From Congeria kusceri (lineage: Eukaryota > Mollusca > Bivalvia > Myida > Dreissenidae), in assembly GCA_027627225.1 (NCBI GenBank), contig CM051029.1, positions 69,178,578 through 69,242,577 of the forward strand: 64,000 nt of DNA, written 5' to 3'. A program made the position numbers and the translations under genes. Below the pieces are notes generated by a model. It made no database searches. It was given only the letters and a program-made list of their open reading frames with translations, and was not told the origin of the DNA. Of the stretch, positions 12,991-23,085 are shown one piece after another (position 1 is the stretch's first letter; every line of letters begins with the position of its first letter).

Positions 12991-13159
12991 ATATTATACA
13001 TATTGTATTCATTACGTGTCTGCTGCTTGCCTAGGATTATCTAAGGCATGGCTTTCCTACCCATTGCGGTTTACTTGCATTAGCTGTTCTTTGATTGCAA
13101 GTGGTAACTTTAATGATTATTTCAACTTTCGTTAAAATTATGCTTGTCGTTTCAGTACG

Positions 13160-14149
13160 ATGCCGAAGGCAGATCCACGGACAGCAACCAGTGGGAAGCG
13201 GAGAGCTACCAGGAACACCACTGAAGAGCCACCATCAAAACAAAGTCGCCTGGCTGCCCTGCTTGCACAGGCCATCTCCCAGGACAGGGAAGTCCTGGAG
13301 GAGATTCAGACACTAATCAGTGCTGACAAGACAGACGGTAGGGCTCAGTCTTCTGTTTCATCTGATGCTGCCAGTAATGACATTATGTCTCTTTCTTCTG
13401 AGGCCATCTCCAATGACAATGAACGCTCAAGCTACCGGAATAAAGATAGGATCCCGTAAACCTTGGGGTTTTCTCGACAGTACATCCACCTCTGGACGCT
13501 AACACAATTTCTAAAATCGCAAATGGCGAGTTTGTAGACTTTTCTTCCCTTATATATAAGGAACACTCACAAAAAACAACAACCATACAGAAAACTCAAA
13601 ATTCTACAATAACTTCCACAGAGAAGGCGTCAAGAAGGCAAATTCACAACATCCATCAACGGAATTCTGCATTTCAAATATATGCAGACATATACACAAC
13701 AAAGTACCCCACTCAGGCTCCACATCTGTTTCGATATATGTCCATTGTCCAAAATCTGTCAAACACTACCAGAAATTGGCTGACATATGACGAGAAATTC
13801 CGCCGTCTTCGGGCTGCCTGCCCATCCATCCCTTGGGGTACCATCCATACGGAGACCTTTCTTTTCTGTACCACACTCACACCACGGTTTCCGATCATCC
13901 TCAGGGTGGCAATCCCAATCCCCCTTCTTCAGGCGAGGTAACTGTTGGGATTACCAACAAGTTGGCTTTTGCGACAAGCCTCGGTGCAACAAACTCCACC
14001 CATGTGGAGGTTGCGATGGCCCACACGGGGCTTTCCGTTGCACCCAGCCTGCTTCCAAAACGAAACGCAACTTCTTCCCCGCCCGTTTCCCTAACAAACA
14101 AACAACAAGTGCCAACCCGTCTGCACTCCAGCAGCAGCTACAAAAATAG
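13160..14149 (+). pseudogene. Ngaro gag-like gene, frameshifted
   Basis: ATG at 13,160 opens a 99-codon frame rich in Ser, Asn and Glu that stops at 13,459. The same protein evidently continues in the next frame, with a YADIYTTKYP segment and the hallmark NWLTYDEKFRRLR and IPWGTIHTE segments (about 13,680-13,860) seen in gag-like ORF1 proteins of DIRS/Ngaro elements. It then shifts again into a Cys/His-rich end (about 13,945-14,045) with GNCWDYQQVGFC, RCNKLHPC and GGCDGPHGAFRC, probably a nucleic-acid-binding knuckle. At least two single-base frame changes (near 13,456 and between about 13,870 and 13,940) break it. A pyrimidine-rich CTTGTCGTTTCAG stands just before the start codon and looks like a splice acceptor. 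Confidence 0.75.
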
Positions 14150-15730
14150 CATGGATTTTCTACTTCCTACACCTAGCCTTCTTTACAAACTTTCCCCTCG
14201 TCTATCCGGTTATGATCCCGCACTTTCATTTTTCCTTACCAACGGATTCAGCTTTGGGTTTTCGCTTGGCTGTGAGGGCTCACCGCCACCTCGAATCTCA
14301 AAAAATCATTATTAGGTGTCCGCTCATAGTGACTTTGTTCATACCAAACTGGAGAAGGAGGTTCTTTGGGGTCGAATTAAGGGACCTTACATTGAACCAC
14401 CTCTTGATAACTTCATCTGCAGCCCCCTAGGTGTGGTACCAAAACGTGAACCTAATTGTTTCCGACTAATACATAACCTTTCATTCTCCATCCCACATTT
14501 TCCATCTGTAAACTCTCAGATCCCAAAACAACATTCAACGGTCTCTTTGGAAACTTTTGATCATGTCGCCAGTCACGTTCTGCAATGTGGAAGGCACTCA
14601 TTGATTGCTAAAGCAGACATTCAGGAAGCTTTCCGTATAATTCCCATTTCACCTGTTGCTTACCATAAATTAGGCTTTTTCTTTAATGGGGGATATTATT
14701 TTGACACTGTCTTGCCCATAGGTGCTTCTTCCTCAGTTGCAATTTTTGAGGCTTTTTCATCTTGCTTGCAGTGGATTCTTCAAAGCAAGTTTAGTTTAAT
14801 GTCAAGTATGTATCACACATAGTTGACGATTTTATTTTTGTAGGTCCAGGCAGATCTGACCATTGTGCCAATAGCTTGCAAACTTTTCTAAATCTTGCTG
14901 AAGACATAGGTCTTCCTATCAAAGAATCTAAGACGGTACATCCTACTACCAAAGCTGAAGTGCATGGCATTTTATTGGACACTTCCACATTATCAGCCAG
15001 TCTTCCACCGACAAAGGTTGAGACTCTCCGTAACCTGCTGCACTCTTTCAAACGCCGCAAGAAAACAACCCTTAGGGAATTACAATCCTTATTGGGGCAT
15101 TTACATTTCGCATGCAAAGTCATCAAACCTGGTCGTTGCTTTTTGCGTCGTCTTTATGATTTGACCATAGGGATTTCCAAACAAAACCACCACATTCGCT
15201 TTTCCAATGAAACTCGCTCTGACCTATCTCTTTGGTACCAATTTCTAGAACAATACAATGGTTGTACATTGCTTACCGGGGACCGATTTGTCTCCTCCAC
15301 TACTCTAAAGCTATTTTCAGATGCAGCAGGGTCAAGAGGATTTGCTTGTGCACAGGGTTAGTCTTGGACTTACGGTGTCTTTCCACCTCATGCTAAAAAG
15401 CATCACATAAACATTCTTGAATTGTACCCAATAGTCATGGCGGTTAAAATGTTTGGCCATTTATGGTCAAACAAAAACATCCTTTTCGTATCAGATAACA
15501 TGGCTGTTGTCTGTTGTCTCAATAAACAGACTTCGAAATATAAGCACATGATGAAACTTATCCGTTCCATAGTACTTAAAGCCTTGCGATATAATTTTTG
15601 TTTCCGATCTAAACACATATCCTCAAAAAATAACTATATTTGTGATCTGCTTTCTCGCTTACAGATTCAGGCCGCGCTCGCAAAGGCACATACCTGGACA
15701 GAATTCCTCTTCCCATTCCTCTTGCCATGA
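14150..15730 (+). pseudogene. Ngaro reverse transcriptase and RNase H, disrupted
   Basis: The RT core is recognisable: CFRLIHNLSF, IAKADIQEAFRIIPI and VLPIGASSSVAIFEAFSS, then the catalytic box HIVDDFIFVG at about 14,816-14,845. RNase H follows, with LFSDAAGSRGFA, ILELYPIVMAV, VSDNMAVVCCLNKQTS and HISSKNNYICDLLSR, in the style of DIRS-order elements. Lesions: an in-frame TAG at 14,313-14,315, a frame change near 14,811 immediately before the DD box, and an in-frame TAG at 15,359-15,361 within RNase H. The frame after the second TAG is the same as before it, so that lesion is a simple nonsense change. The gene lies downstream of gag and upstream of the recombinase, as in other Ngaro elements. 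Confidence 0.85.
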
Positions 15731-15734
15731 GCCC

Positions 15735-16211
15735 TGCCAAATTGCGAAAGTGAGAGACCACCTGCTTCAAATGTCTCTTGCAGCCTCTACCAGATGTGCT
15801 TATGGTCCAGGTTTACAACTTTCATCTCCGGCAACAATTTAGGCAGTTTTCTACCTGCCAGCCATGAAACAGTGGCCTCATTTGTTGCCCATCTCCACAT
15901 GCAGGGCTACGCACCTTCATCCATCAGCAGTCACCTGTCCGCCATCTCGTACCGGCATCTTTTAGTTAACCTGCCAGACCCTTGTAACTCATTCTTAATG
16001 CGCCGCTTAGTACTTGGAGCGCACAAGTCCAACAGTAAACATGACTGCCGGAAACCAATACTGCTGGAAGACATCACTCGCCTCATTTTCGCCACTACCT
16101 TAGTGTTCCCACACAACCCCTACATTCAACTCATGTGCCAGGCAATAATCCTGATAGCATTTCATGGATTTTTTCGAATGGGGGAGCTCCTTCCAACCAA
16201 ACTGGGTATGG
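15735..16211 (+). pseudogene. Ngaro tyrosine recombinase, 5' part
   Basis: The N-terminal core-binding part reads QIAKVRDHLLQMSLAAST in one frame, then continues after a frame change near 15,812 as SFVAHLHMQGYAPSSISSHL. The first catalytic box is FHGFFRMGELLP, where the Arg is the expected catalytic residue. Coding is interrupted at 16,212-16,216 by the gypsy element and its GTTGT duplication, and resumes at 21,216. Without the inserted element the two parts join in the same frame. Confidence 0.8.
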
Positions 16212-16216
16212 GTTGT
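16212..16216. repeat. Target-site duplication GTTGT, left copy
   Basis: Five bases directly before the LTR terminus at 16,217, repeated directly after the other LTR at 21,211-21,215. Five base pairs is typical of LTR-retrotransposon integrases. Confidence 0.9.
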
Positions 16217-16480
16217 TGTTCTGTTGTTGTATTGTCGTAGTGTAGAGGTTTGTAATACAAATGTATATAGTCAAATGACTTAAGAACAACACAAGTGTGA
16301 GGTTATATATTTAATAGCATTCTAATGAAAGCTACGCTCTACAACTACTAACAATGATGTTACTCTTAGCAATGCATACACGAGACTGAAATGTGCGGGT
16401 TGTCTGCATCTATTTTATGAATAACCAGTGGGTATGTAAATTAGCTATAGTCTGTATCTATGTATCTGAATAATGGAACA
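16217..16480 (-). repeat. Gypsy 3' LTR
   Basis: 264 bp, identical to 20,947-21,210 by eye. It is the 3' LTR because the element is transcribed on the minus strand. Confidence 0.95.
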
Positions 16481-16494
16481 TCTCCCTCTTTTTA
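16481..16494 (-). other. Gypsy polypurine tract
   Basis: On the minus strand, AAAAAGAGGGAGA lies directly against the 3' LTR. This is the expected position of the primer for plus-strand DNA synthesis. Confidence 0.8.
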
Positions 16495-16875
16495 TAAGAA
16501 ATACATTTTCAAGATGCAAACAACTCTAGAACACATTATGTCAAATATATCACTAAAATATAAGATATATGTAATAAACAAATACACGTAATGATTTCAT
16601 TAATGATAACACATGTCCACATAGGCTAAACAAAATAATGTATTATCATTAATAAACAAGAACATTCATTCATGACAAATATAATCAAACATTCTCATAG
16701 TAAATTTATTCATGTCAGCAACAACATTCCATACTGAAAACAATCAAGTTTATCAGCACTGCCACGCTTCAGGTAGATCATGTTTCAAGTGAAACTCATT
16801 CAATGCACGACTGTTATCGTTTAACACCAATAAATGCCAAGATAACACTCACAACACATTGTTATTTACAGTCAA

Positions 16876-19608
16876 TTATTTTACCCATTCATCTCCAGAA
16901 TACAATTTGTTTGGCTTGACAAGCCTTCCAGATCTTGTTGTTATGCCCGAATTTAGGCAAGTTTGGTTCCCAGGGATAGGATTTGCAGCACTGTTTGTAT
17001 TTGGTGAATTTAATTGCTGTTGATCTGGTGTTTTGCTAGGCTGTGGTGAGTTCACTTGTTTAAACGTGACATTTGGGGCAAATTCCTCAATGTCAAATTT
17101 CTCATTTGTTTTCATGAGTAATTGTCGATTTCTGCGGTATATACCCCCATCAGGTGTTTGAATGTTGTATGATCTGTCATTGTGTTTAGAAATAACCTCT
17201 GCTGGTAACCATGTTTTACCAACTTGATGCCTAACACACTGATCATATGCCAGTGGTATCTGCTGTTTTGATGACCTATCATAATACTGTTTCTGCTTAG
17301 ATTTCGCCATGTTGATTTTGTGTGTTACAACTGATGTGTTTACTGCCTTTGGTAACAGTTTCTCTCTTTTCACAGGAATGACAGATTGAGTGCGTCGACC
17401 TTGCAACAATTGTGTAGGCGAGAATCCTATATCTTGCAATGTAGTATTTCTGTACTCCAGAATTGCAATGTATGGATCAGACTTGGCTTCTTTTGACTTG
17501 ATTAAAATGCGTTTGGCTGTTTTGACCATGACCTCAGCCAAACCATTTGACTGTGCTTTAGTGGGAGAACTAGATTTGCATGTGAAATTCCATTTTTTTG
17601 CAAAGTCAAGAAATGATTGTGATGTATATTGACTTCCGTTATCACTGAAGAATAAATCTGGCACACCAAATCTACTGAAATGTGCACGCAGTTTCAGTAT
17701 GACAGTTTGCGAGTTTGCGGTCGGTAGCCAGTCTATCTCAAAATGTCTACTGTAGGAGTCGACTATCAACAGATAATCTTTCCCATCAAAATGAAAAATA
17801 TCGCTGTGGACAAATTGCCAAGGTCTTGTTGGTGTTTCATGAGACACCATGGGTTCCTTGACATTGGATGCTCTGTGTTTGCAACAGATGGGACAATTCA
17901 GTACATGGTCTGTAATTTCCCTTACCATCCCAGGCCAGAAAAATGCGTCTTTTGCCCTGCTGATTGTTTTGTCCACACCCATGTGACCAACATGGACTTT
18001 TTCAATCAATTCTGCGCGTGACTGTTTGGGAATCAAAATTGTTTGTCCCCGAAATATCAAACCATCACCTGTTGACAGCTCGTCTCTGTGATTGAAAAAT
18101 TCAATTATGGAGTTGTGGCAGCCCTGCCTTGTTTCCGGCCAACCCGTCTCTATAGTCTGTTTTAGTGTTTGCATTTGTGAGTCACGACTTGTGTCAACTC
18201 TCAACTGTTCCAGTCTGCTGTCTTTAAATGTCAAACATTTCAGAACCGTGTGAACATGCAAATCAAGCCCCTCATATTCGTCAAGCGTATGACTCATTGG
18301 CTGTCTAGACAGTAGGTCGCTAATGGGAACTTGTTTCCCAGGCACATATTTGACCTCAATGTCGTATTTCTGAATCATGAGTAACATCCTCTGCAAACGA
18401 GGTGGTGCTGCAGACAGAGGTTTTTTCATGATGGCTGCAATTGGCCTGTGGTCAGAGTGAACTATGACCTTACGTCCATACACATACTGATGAAACCTTT
18501 GGCAGCCAAAAACTATTGCCAACATCTCACGTTCGATGTTTGCATATGAGCTCTGTGTAGGGGTCAATGTCTTGCTTGCAAAAGCAATTGGTTTGCCGTC
18601 TTGCAAAATGGTTGCGCCAACACCATGTTTGCTTGCATCGCATTCAAGCGTAACCTGTTTCTTATTGTCAAAGTACGCGAGTACTGGGCTTTGCGTCACT
18701 ACGTCCTTCATTTTATCGAAAGCGTCAATTTGTGGCTGATCGAATACGAATTCCACGTCTTTCTTTAGTAAAGCACGTAAACTGCTTGTAATGTCAGCCA
18801 AATGTGGTGAAAACTTTTGCAGGTAATTCACCATGCCAAGAACTGTTTCAAGTTCTGCCTTTGATTTGGGGTACTGCAAAGAAGTAATGGCTTTGACCTT
18901 TCCACTGTCAACTTTAAGACCATTGTCTGTAATGACATGACCAAAGAATGGCACTTCTTTCACGTCAATCAGGACTTTCTCAGGATTGAAACGTACCCGT
19001 TTCTCGCGAGCCCTGTCCAGCAAAGTGAGTAGATTACTGTCATGCTCAGACTTTGTACTTCCCCAAATCAAAATATCGTCAACAACACATGCTACTCCTT
19101 TAAGACCTTCAAATGTTTCGTCAATGGTCCTTTGCCAAATGTCTTGACTGCAATTCAGACCAAATGGCATACGTAAGTACCTGTACCGTCCAAACGGGGT
19201 ACTGAACGTCGTAAGGTAAGAGGACTTCGTGTCCAACTTAATTGACCAATAAGCATGTGTAACATCTAAGACGCTAAAGTGCTTTGCGCCACTTAGCTTA
19301 CTCGTGACGTCATCAATTGTGCGCATCGGATAATGTGGACGTCTGATAGCCTCATTAAGATGCTTCGGGTCTAGACATACCCTCAACTGACCTGTCTTAG
19401 GTTTCTCAACTACTACTAAGGAGTTAACCCAGTCAGTCGGTTCATTTACCTTAGTAATGATCTGTTCTGTTTCCATACTGTCTAGTTTTGTCTTAAGTCT
19501 TATCTTGAGTGCCTCGGGGACTCTCCTAGGCGGATTTACCACAGGAACAGCATCTGGTTTCAAGTACAATTTGCATGTACCGGACATAACCCCAGTGCCT
19601 TTAAACAA
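16876..19608 (-). CDS. Gypsy pol polyprotein: RT, RNase H, integrase
   Basis: An intact frame of 910 codons. RT occupies roughly residues 30-260, with LRMPFGLNCSQDIWQR and the catalytic ACVVDDILIWG (Asp pair near 177). RNase H follows, with ECDASKHGVGATILQ, the NIEREMLAIVFG Glu region and VIVHSDHRPIAAI. Integrase has a zinc-binding HHCC (VHVGHMGVDKT then CPICCKHR) and a DDE core: HSDIFHFDGKD, FSDNGSQYTS and NGLAEVMVKTAK. No chromodomain is visible at the C-terminus. The frame is -1 relative to gag-protease and overlaps its last 49 bases, so expression most likely uses ribosomal frameshifting at 19,599-19,605. The first listed codon is not an ATG. About 400 non-coding bases separate the stop from the 3' LTR. 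Confidence 0.95.
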   Translation of the reverse strand: MFKGTGVMSGTCKLYLKPDAVPVVNPPRRVPEALKIRLKTKLDSMETEQIITKVNEPTDWVNSLVVVEKPKTGQLRVCLDPKHLNEAIRRPHYPMRTIDDVTSKLSGAKHFSVLDVTHAYWSIKLDTKSSYLTTFSTPFGRYRYLRMPFGLNCSQDIWQRTIDETFEGLKGVACVVDDILIWGSTKSEHDSNLLTLLDRAREKRVRFNPEKVLIDVKEVPFFGHVITDNGLKVDSGKVKAITSLQYPKSKAELETVLGMVNYLQKFSPHLADITSSLRALLKKDVEFVFDQPQIDAFDKMKDVVTQSPVLAYFDNKKQVTLECDASKHGVGATILQDGKPIAFASKTLTPTQSSYANIEREMLAIVFGCQRFHQYVYGRKVIVHSDHRPIAAIMKKPLSAAPPRLQRMLLMIQKYDIEVKYVPGKQVPISDLLSRQPMSHTLDEYEGLDLHVHTVLKCLTFKDSRLEQLRVDTSRDSQMQTLKQTIETGWPETRQGCHNSIIEFFNHRDELSTGDGLIFRGQTILIPKQSRAELIEKVHVGHMGVDKTISRAKDAFFWPGMVREITDHVLNCPICCKHRASNVKEPMVSHETPTRPWQFVHSDIFHFDGKDYLLIVDSYSRHFEIDWLPTANSQTVILKLRAHFSRFGVPDLFFSDNGSQYTSQSFLDFAKKWNFTCKSSSPTKAQSNGLAEVMVKTAKRILIKSKEAKSDPYIAILEYRNTTLQDIGFSPTQLLQGRRTQSVIPVKREKLLPKAVNTSVVTHKINMAKSKQKQYYDRSSKQQIPLAYDQCVRHQVGKTWLPAEVISKHNDRSYNIQTPDGGIYRRNRQLLMKTNEKFDIEEFAPNVTFKQVNSPQPSKTPDQQQLNSPNTNSAANPIPGNQTCLNSGITTRSGRLVKPNKLYSGDEWVK

Positions 19609-20864
19609 GTCGCGTATTCAGTCAAAACTGCGTCACGGTCAAGGCCGTTATTCTCAACTGAGAATGTCAACTGCACTAGTCCAAGATCTAGGCAAGATTG
19701 CATACCCAATAATGGACGTGATTTGCTATTCACAATGTAGAAATCAGTTTGAATCACCTTTGATTTATAACTGCATTTGAGATTAATTTGACCTAGTATT
19801 GGAAGAGTGTTGCCTGTGTAGCTTGTAAGAGTGTGAACTGCTGGCTGTAATGGATGAGAAATTTTCATGGCTCTATATTGTGCAACTGGTAGTATGTTCA
19901 CTACAGATCCTGTGTCAATTTTGAAACTTATCGCAGTATTAGAAGGACCCACCAAAAGTTCAACAACAGCTCGATCTGGAGAACTTGTACTCACCATACC
20001 AATGTCATCATTGTAGTCTGTTTCTTCACACTTGGAGGTACACTCACTGTCACAAACACAGTTTACTGCTCTACAATGAGATGCAAAGTGATTGAGTTTG
20101 TTACACGCATGGCATGTTTTCCCATATGCGGGACAGTTTCGTTTCGCGTGTGAACGTCCGCAGTTGTTGCACGATTTGGTGCTCCGATGTGGAATGCCAC
20201 GGTCACTCTTCGGTAACGCTCGTCTGGCCATCCCGGTATCCTTGACCTTCGATCCAGCGGTAGCCCCTTTGTTGGACTGCTCCCTCCGCCCTGGTTTCGC
20301 GACTGACGTGACGTCATTCGATGCCGTAGATTGCATCGACTTTAATTGCTCCCGACTGTACTCGTACGACTGAGCAATTTGCACCGCTTTATCTAATGTA
20401 AGCTTTGCACCTTCGTTTATCAGTTTTTTCCTGATTTTCGAAGAGTTCGTCCCGAAGACAATACGATCCCTGATCATCTCGTCAGTGTCTTTAAAATCAC
20501 ATTCCTTTGCGATCAGACGAAGCCTAGTGACGAACTGATCGATGGTGTCTGAGTCCTGTTTCTGGCTGTAGAACTTGAAACGGCTGAATATTGGATTGAT
20601 TTTCGGCTGTAGATGTGAGGCGAACTTAGAAAAATAAGTGTCCAATTTCTTACTGTCTGATTCACTCAATTGCCAAGTGCTATGTATGTCTCTGCCTTTC
20701 TCACCAATCCACAACAATAAATAGCTGACCTTCTCTTCTTCCGTCTTATTCTTTAACGGACCGGAAAAGACAAAATTGACATGACGTTGGAATTTCTTGA
20801 AGGCTTCTGATGGATTTGAATCATCCCAGTTCATAACAGGTGGTGCAATTCCAGCAAGCTCCAT
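19560..20864 (-). CDS. Gypsy gag-protease
   Basis: An intact 434-residue ORF with ATG at 20,864, about 80 bases after the PBS. The N-terminal half is the capsid-like helical region (IFSRFKFYSQKQDSD, TIDQFVTRLR). Two zinc knuckles lie at about residues 230-265: CNNCGRSHAKRNC (spacing CX2CX3HX4C, one residue short of the standard) and CHACNKLNHFASHC (standard CX2CX4HX4C). A retropepsin-like active site follows as FKIDTGSVVNILP near residue 315, with LLGMQSCLDLGL downstream matching the second aspartic-protease motif region. Gag and protease are therefore in one frame, and RT onward is reached by -1 frameshifting. This copy appears functional by sequence. Confidence 0.94.
   Translation of the reverse strand: MELAGIAPPVMNWDDSNPSEAFKKFQRHVNFVFSGPLKNKTEEEKVSYLLLWIGEKGRDIHSTWQLSESDSKKLDTYFSKFASHLQPKINPIFSRFKFYSQKQDSDTIDQFVTRLRLIAKECDFKDTDEMIRDRIVFGTNSSKIRKKLINEGAKLTLDKAVQIAQSYEYSREQLKSMQSTASNDVTSVAKPGRREQSNKGATAGSKVKDTGMARRALPKSDRGIPHRSTKSCNNCGRSHAKRNCPAYGKTCHACNKLNHFASHCRAVNCVCDSECTSKCEETDYNDDIGMVSTSSPDRAVVELLVGPSNTAISFKIDTGSVVNILPVAQYRAMKISHPLQPAVHTLTSYTGNTLPILGQINLKCSYKSKVIQTDFYIVNSKSRPLLGMQSCLDLGLVQLTFSVENNGLDRDAVLTEYATCLKALGLCPVHANCT
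19599..19605 (-). promoter_or_regulatory. -1 ribosomal frameshift slippery site TTTAAAG
   Basis: On the minus strand the gag codons read TGT TTA AAG GCA, so T TTA AAG fits the XXXYYYZ pattern in the correct phase. Slipping back one base gives TTT AAA GGC, which is exactly the start of the pol frame (F K G). I did not identify a downstream pseudoknot. Confidence 0.75.
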
Positions 20865-20928
20865 GATGATAAATGTACAGTATTAAATGTCACAAGATAA
20901 ATAATTGTCCATAAATCCAGTTGAAATC

Positions 20929-20946
20929 ACTTTTATTCTGACACCA
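20929..20946 (-). other. Gypsy primer-binding site
   Basis: Directly inside the 5' LTR, the minus strand reads TGGTGTCAGAATAAAAGT. TGG pairs with the CCA end of a tRNA. I did not assign the tRNA species. Confidence 0.75.
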
Positions 20947-21210
20947 TGTTCTGTTGTTGTATTGTCGTAGTGTAGAGGTTTGTAATACAAATGTATATAG
21001 TCAAATGACTTAAGAACAACACAAGTGTGAGGTTATATATTTAATAGCATTCTAATGAAAGCTACGCTCTACAACTACTAACAATGATGTTACTCTTAGC
21101 AATGCATACACGAGACTGAAATGTGCGGGTTGTCTGCATCTATTTTATGAATAACCAGTGGGTATGTAAATTAGCTATAGTCTGTATCTATGTATCTGAA
21201 TAATGGAACA
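20947..21210 (-). repeat. Gypsy 5' LTR
   Basis: 264 bp, identical by eye to the 3' LTR at 16,217-16,480. Identity implies a very recent insertion. Confidence 0.95.
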
Positions 21211-21215
21211 GTTGT
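21211..21215. repeat. Target-site duplication GTTGT, right copy
   Basis: Matches 16,212-16,216 and directly follows the LTR ending at 21,210. Confidence 0.9.
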
Positions 21216-21624
21216 GACGTGGTTCAGTTCAACCACGTTGAGGCAAAGAAAAAATCAGTCCTTATTCGGCTACGTAAGCATAAGACCAACAAAACCCAAA
21301 AGCCAGTGACTATCATTATTTTACCTTCACACGCCCCCTGACAAATATTTGAAGTTCACAGGCAGTCATGCAGGACCATTATTTACTCTATCTAACAACT
21401 CTCCAATCACTCTTGGACCTTTTAGGCCCATATTTAATAAAATTCTGCAATTTTCGAACCTGTCTCCCAAACAGTACACCTTTCATAGTTTGCGAATTGG
21501 GGCCTGCATACAAGCTGTTCTTTCGGGAAAAACTGAACAAGAAATAATGCTAATGGGTAGTTGGAAATCTAAAGCACTCAGGCGTTACATACGGCTGACT
21601 CATATTGCCCCAAAACCCATGTAA
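21216..21624 (+). pseudogene. Ngaro tyrosine recombinase, catalytic 3' part
   Basis: This continues the recombinase after the gypsy insertion. It contains HSLRIGAC at about 21,484, the catalytic HxxR box, GSWKS at about 21,556, and RRYIR with the nucleophilic Tyr codon at 21,586-21,588. The frame entering from 16,211 runs to TGA at 21,339-21,341. The catalytic part lies in the next frame, so one base has been gained or lost around the C5 run (about 21,333-21,339). The stop is TAA near 21,622. Confidence 0.85.
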
Positions 21625-22690
21625 CAACATAGGTATATCATCTGTAGTTTACTGTTGAAGGTATTGGTTGTGTACCTTCCAGTCATCACCACTCTTACAC
21701 GGTTATGGTTGTGTATTTGCCTTTTTGTTCAGTTTTATTCTGATTGTTAGTTTTAACTAAGATGTTACACATTGCTACTTTGTAAATATGTTTTGTATAT
21801 ATCATGTATTTGAATTACTGATTATGGTAATTACATTATGGTCATGTCTTTGTCTTGCCACATCAGCGGGTTATACAATGCTTAATCAGGCAGCATCATG
21901 TTAATACGTGTATGTTTTTAATCCTACGCTACATCATAATCAGTTATGTAACTTCCTTTCAATACTTCTCGTTATATGTCTTTGTATACTTAATTGTTCA
22001 TATTTCACGACTTTATTTTACCAATACTTTGCGTGTATTTGTAGTTCATTCATTTTCACTTTAGGATTTATAAACGCAAAACTCATGCAATTGATAACAT
22101 TGCCGATGGGCGAATTTTATATGTCCAAAAATTTGATTTCACACCGCGTAGTACTAACTAAATGTTTTGTAAATAATTTATCCTTAAAATTATTCAGTCG
22201 GTCCACATATAATCTCATCCCGTGTTTCTTTCCAATTTGTTAACTCTTGTTTCTAAGGACCATGTTTTTGCTACAATAACAGCTATTACGTATGATCTCA
22301 GTATCGAAAATGGTTCGTATTGTCATTTTATTTTGTAGATTGTTAAGTTTTGTTATGACCTATCTGGTGCCATCTAGTTTATACTCTGAACGTTTACCTT
22401 AAAGCTAGTCATCCCGCATCTACTTACAGGCTGTTCAATGTCATGAATTCGTAGCTAGTCACTCTTGTCTGATTTTTGCATATATCTAAAGTTTATACAT
22501 TGTTGTATTGTTGGGTTTTTTCATATTCTTTTATGTAATGCATCACTATATTTACTGCAAGTATTACTACAACATGCTTGTAAATATGTATATGTTTAGC
22601 TAGATTTTACATCTCCCGTACCAGGATTTTAACTGGGACCATAGCACTTTCCTTTAATGGTTTGCTCTCTCCTTTTCCTTGGTTGGACGG
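21625..22690 (+). other. Ngaro 3' non-coding region
   Basis: No coding signal. It begins with an isolated minisatellite-like core (AGGTATTGGTTGTGTACCT near 21,658) and a variant near 21,700, and runs to the B1 repeat. Confidence 0.5.
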
Positions 22691-22888
22691 TTTTACGGAC
22701 TTTGTGGTTCGTCCAACTTTATGGGACAATTTTGCATACGGGTCTATATATATTGCTTTTCAAATTCTTTCTCTGTTTTAATAAACGACGGTGGACGCTT
22801 TTGCGTCATCCCTTTTCAATCCAGTTTGATTGTTGTAAAGTTATTGTCCCACAAATTAACTCGGAATGTGGAGAGCGCAAGTATAAAA
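22691..22888 (+). repeat. Ngaro split direct repeat B1
   Basis: A 198-bp block beginning TTTTACGGACTTTGTGG, repeated at 23,254-23,450 with about eight differences. It contains TATATATA near 22,746 and AATAAA at 22,780-22,785, plausible transcription signals for the element. It abuts A2, overlapping by AAA. Confidence 0.92.
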
Positions 22889-23085
22889 CTATAATTTATA
22901 AGACGCAGGAATTATAAATTAATTTATATTGGAGCTCCTTTCTATTTGTTAACACCGTGACTGGTGTGTAACCTATAATTGCCATTATTAAATTACTGCT
23001 TTGTAACCCCAAATTACCGGAAGTTGAATAATTCTTCAACAAGATCGGAACAAAGCAGCTGCATTTCGCACATGCTCAACTTTAA
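22886..23085 (+). repeat. Ngaro split direct repeat A2
   Basis: A 200-bp copy of A1 with about four substitutions. B1 directly precedes it. B2 follows only after a 168-bp spacer (23,086-23,253) that includes a TC-rich stretch. Confidence 0.92.

Larger units (their letters stand above)
16217..21210 (-). mobile_element. Full-length young Ty3/gypsy LTR retrotransposon
   Basis: A 4,994-bp element with 264-bp LTRs that I read as identical, both beginning TGTT and ending AACA on the plus strand. The five bases before it (16,212-16,216) and after it (21,211-21,215) are both GTTGT. Transcribed on the minus strand, it has a primer-binding site next to the 5' LTR (20,947-21,210), gag-protease, pol in the -1 frame, and a purine tract next to the 3' LTR (16,217-16,480). 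RT precedes RNase H and integrase, the Ty3/gypsy order. Two Cys-His knuckles in gag and a TGGTGTCAGAA-type PBS suggest the Mag-like group, as inference. Both ORFs look intact, so the copy may be competent. Confidence 0.96.

Noticed and set aside
12586..13135. Three plus-strand ORFs rich in YWLCTHYILFG-like repeats
   Set aside because: A 33-bp minisatellite keeps every phase open; composition is that of the repeat, not a protein family.
17390..20373. Plus-strand ORFs within the gypsy element
   Set aside because: Shadows of the intact minus-strand gag and pol.
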